Positions 62,791 through 64,000 of a DNA stretch of 64,000 nt are shown piece after piece. The position numbers were made by a program, and so were the translations under genes. The notes beneath the pieces were generated by a model that was given only the letters and a program-made list of their open reading frames with translations, was not told where the DNA came from and ran no database searches. Each line of letters begins with the position of its first letter. The first letter of the stretch is position 1. Source of the stretch: Bufo bufo (lineage: Eukaryota > Chordata > Amphibia > Anura > Bufonidae). The stretch spans positions 445,002,837-445,066,836 of the forward strand of contig NC_053392.1 in the NCBI RefSeq assembly GCF_905171765.1, written 5' to 3'.

Positions 62791-63378
62791 GTGCTGTCGC
62801 ACCACAAGTCACAAAATGGCCGCCGATCACCCTAGAAAAAAAGTGATCTAAAAACGCTCTGGGCAGCCTCAAAAAAGTGAGCAAGTCAATAATAGCACTT
62901 CAATGATCCACAGCTGCAGATCGATTACAGAATGAAGTCTTTTGGAGGAGTTAATCTGCCTAATCTCGCCCTAACGTCGCAGCTGCAGCCTCTCCCTATA
63001 CTGATCATAGCAGAGTGACGTGCGGCGCTACGTGACTCCAGCTTAAATAGAGGCTGGGTCACATGCTGCACTGGCCAATCACAGCCATGCCAATAGTAGG
63101 CATGGCTGTGATGGCCTCTTGGGGCAAGTAGTATGATGCTTGTTGATTGACTGCTTTGCAGCCTTTCAAAAAGCGCCAAGAAAGCGCCGAACACCGAACC
63201 CGAACCCAGACTTTTACGAAAATGTTCGGGTTCGGGTCCGTGTCACGGACACCCCAAAATTCTATACAGTTCGGGTTCGCTCATCCCTAGTGGTGGATAC
63301 ACACGTGAAAAAAAAAATAAACAGGAAAAGATATTTCATCATATCAACCCCCAAGTAACTAACAGGGAGGGAAATACG

Positions 63379-63432
63379 GGCCGTCGTGGTGATCTCATGG
63401 AAAATGAATTACCGGTAAGTACTAATTACGGC
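63379..63432 (+). repeat. DIRS terminal repeat, inner copy
   Basis: Inverted counterpart of 56081-56134 with one mismatch. It lies just after the recombinase on the element's strand and forms a hairpin with 63435-63465. Confidence 0.8.
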
Positions 63433-63484
63433 TTTCCATATCATCACCACGACGGCCATACAAGGAGGTATATCAAATATGAAT

Positions 63485-64000
63485 TTACGGGGGACACATA
63501 GACTGAAGGACTTTTGTCTTTTTGAAAAGGTCCAATCTATAATGCTTGGCGAAAGTATGGATGCTGGACCAAGTGGCTGCCTTACAGATCTCTTCAAGGG
63601 AGACACCCGCTCTTTCTGCTTGAGAAGACGACATTGCCCTAGTAGAGTGGGCTCTGATATTATCAGGGCAAGAAAGATTCTGTAAGGAATAACAAGAAGC
63701 GATGGTAGCTTTAATCCATCTGGCGATGGAGGACTTGGAAACTTTCTGACTCTTGTTTCTTCCTCCAAACTGGATAAAGAGGCAGTCTGACTTCCTAAAG
63801 TCTTTTGTGGTTTCTACGTAATCCAGTACTGCCCGTCTGACATCTAGTGAATAAAGGGAAGATTCCCAATCATTAGATGGGTTGTTAAACAAAGAAGGTA
63901 GAGTGATCTCCTGGTCTTAATGAAACTTCGAGACTACTTTCGGTAGAAAACACGGATCCAGTTTTAGAATTATCCTGTCGTCCAGGACCTGTAGGTAGGG
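63485..64000 (-). pseudogene. DIRS tyrosine recombinase, C-terminal part
   Basis: Tyrosine recombinase integrates the circular DIRS DNA. The open part (63892-63485) reads LDVRRAVLDYVE, FIQFGGRNKSQKVSKSSIAR, IRAHSTRAMSSSQAERAG (the HxxR pair) and WSSIHTFAKHYRLD (the final His and nucleophilic Tyr), then a stop at 63485. Upstream, the frame is interrupted by a TAA near 63920. Beyond that, 63925-64000 reads DDRIILKLDPCFLPKVVSKF, which fits the same protein. The rest lies outside the window. Confidence 0.87.

Larger units (their letters stand above)
56739..63289 (-). mobile_element. hAT transposon copy 3, complete ends
   Basis: 6551 bp with ends TAGAGTTGAGCGAACACC and, inverted, GTTCGCTCATCCCTA, flanked by the exact 8-bp duplication GTGGTGGA (56731-56738 and 63290-63297). 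On its own strand it has a 78-bp array and a 295-bp array, the transposase from 61223 to 57939, a 141-bp array, and the terminus. It is the best-preserved copy of the family here, and it interrupts the DIRS element. Confidence 0.96.
56081..64000 (-). mobile_element. DIRS-type tyrosine-recombinase retroelement, continues past window
   Basis: A 54-bp inverted pair, 56081-56134 and 63379-63432 (GCCGGAATTAGTACTTACCG and complement, one mismatch), plus a tyrosine recombinase at 63485-63920, mark the 3' side of a DIRS element. The element runs leftward and its coding part extends beyond 64000. Between the inverted copies lie a TTAA MITE and hAT copy 3. Directly after 63432 the sequence folds back again (TTTCCATATCATCACCACGA), so three related terminal copies are present, as expected for DIRS termini and their internal complementary region. 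Confidence 0.85.

Overview
The window looks like a stretch of a large vertebrate genome, most likely a frog or toad. It holds no complete host gene. It is nearly wall-to-wall transposable elements of types found together in amphibians: Tc1/mariner, hAT, L1-type LINEs, Ty3/gypsy chromoviruses, a Gmr1-like gypsy, Ty1/copia, a DIRS tyrosine-recombinase element, and many palindromic non-autonomous elements with TA, TTAA or 8-bp target duplications. The organism call is inference from the repeat repertoire. There are no bacterial operons and no viral genome.

Layout. 1-8035 is a plus-strand hAT transposon whose left end is outside the window; a chromodomain gypsy element (419-4905, 5-bp target duplication) sits inside it. 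8156-11362 holds two Tc1 elements, back to back and sharing one TA, each with an uninterrupted transposase. 11365-14640 has a TA-flanked palindromic element, a dispersed repeat and a copia LTR, primer site and gag. 14652-20605 is a TTAA-type repeat made of palindromes, split by a hAT element (18218-20372) carrying a 33-bp minisatellite. 20610-22230 is an L1 fragment. 22238-28710 holds hAT-like elements, two related Tc1 elements and a long non-autonomous repeat. 29115-34560 is a foldback repeat, a 30-bp minisatellite and a tandem duplication. 34561-38758 is LINE sequence split by a DD35E Tc1 element.

The right third is a nest of insertions. A short intronless stretch resembling the catalytic domain of a DNMT3 DNA methyltransferase (38806-39014 and 46512-46548) is split in frame by hAT copy 2 (39015-46503). 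That hAT itself carries a mariner element containing a palindromic element. Next comes a Gmr1-like gypsy (46632-54832), with a SCAN-like gag and integrase placed before reverse transcriptase; a second chromovirus (51061-54680) is inserted in its RNase H. From 56081 to the right edge is a DIRS element interrupted by a TTAA palindrome and by hAT copy 3 (56739-63289).

Only the two Tc1 transposases at 8544-9566 and 10019-11056 look intact. Everything else coding is broken by frameshifts, stops, deletions or insertions. Several long open frames are products of minisatellites whose period is a multiple of three and are not genes. Boundaries given by target duplications are exact; boundaries of degenerate repeats are approximate.
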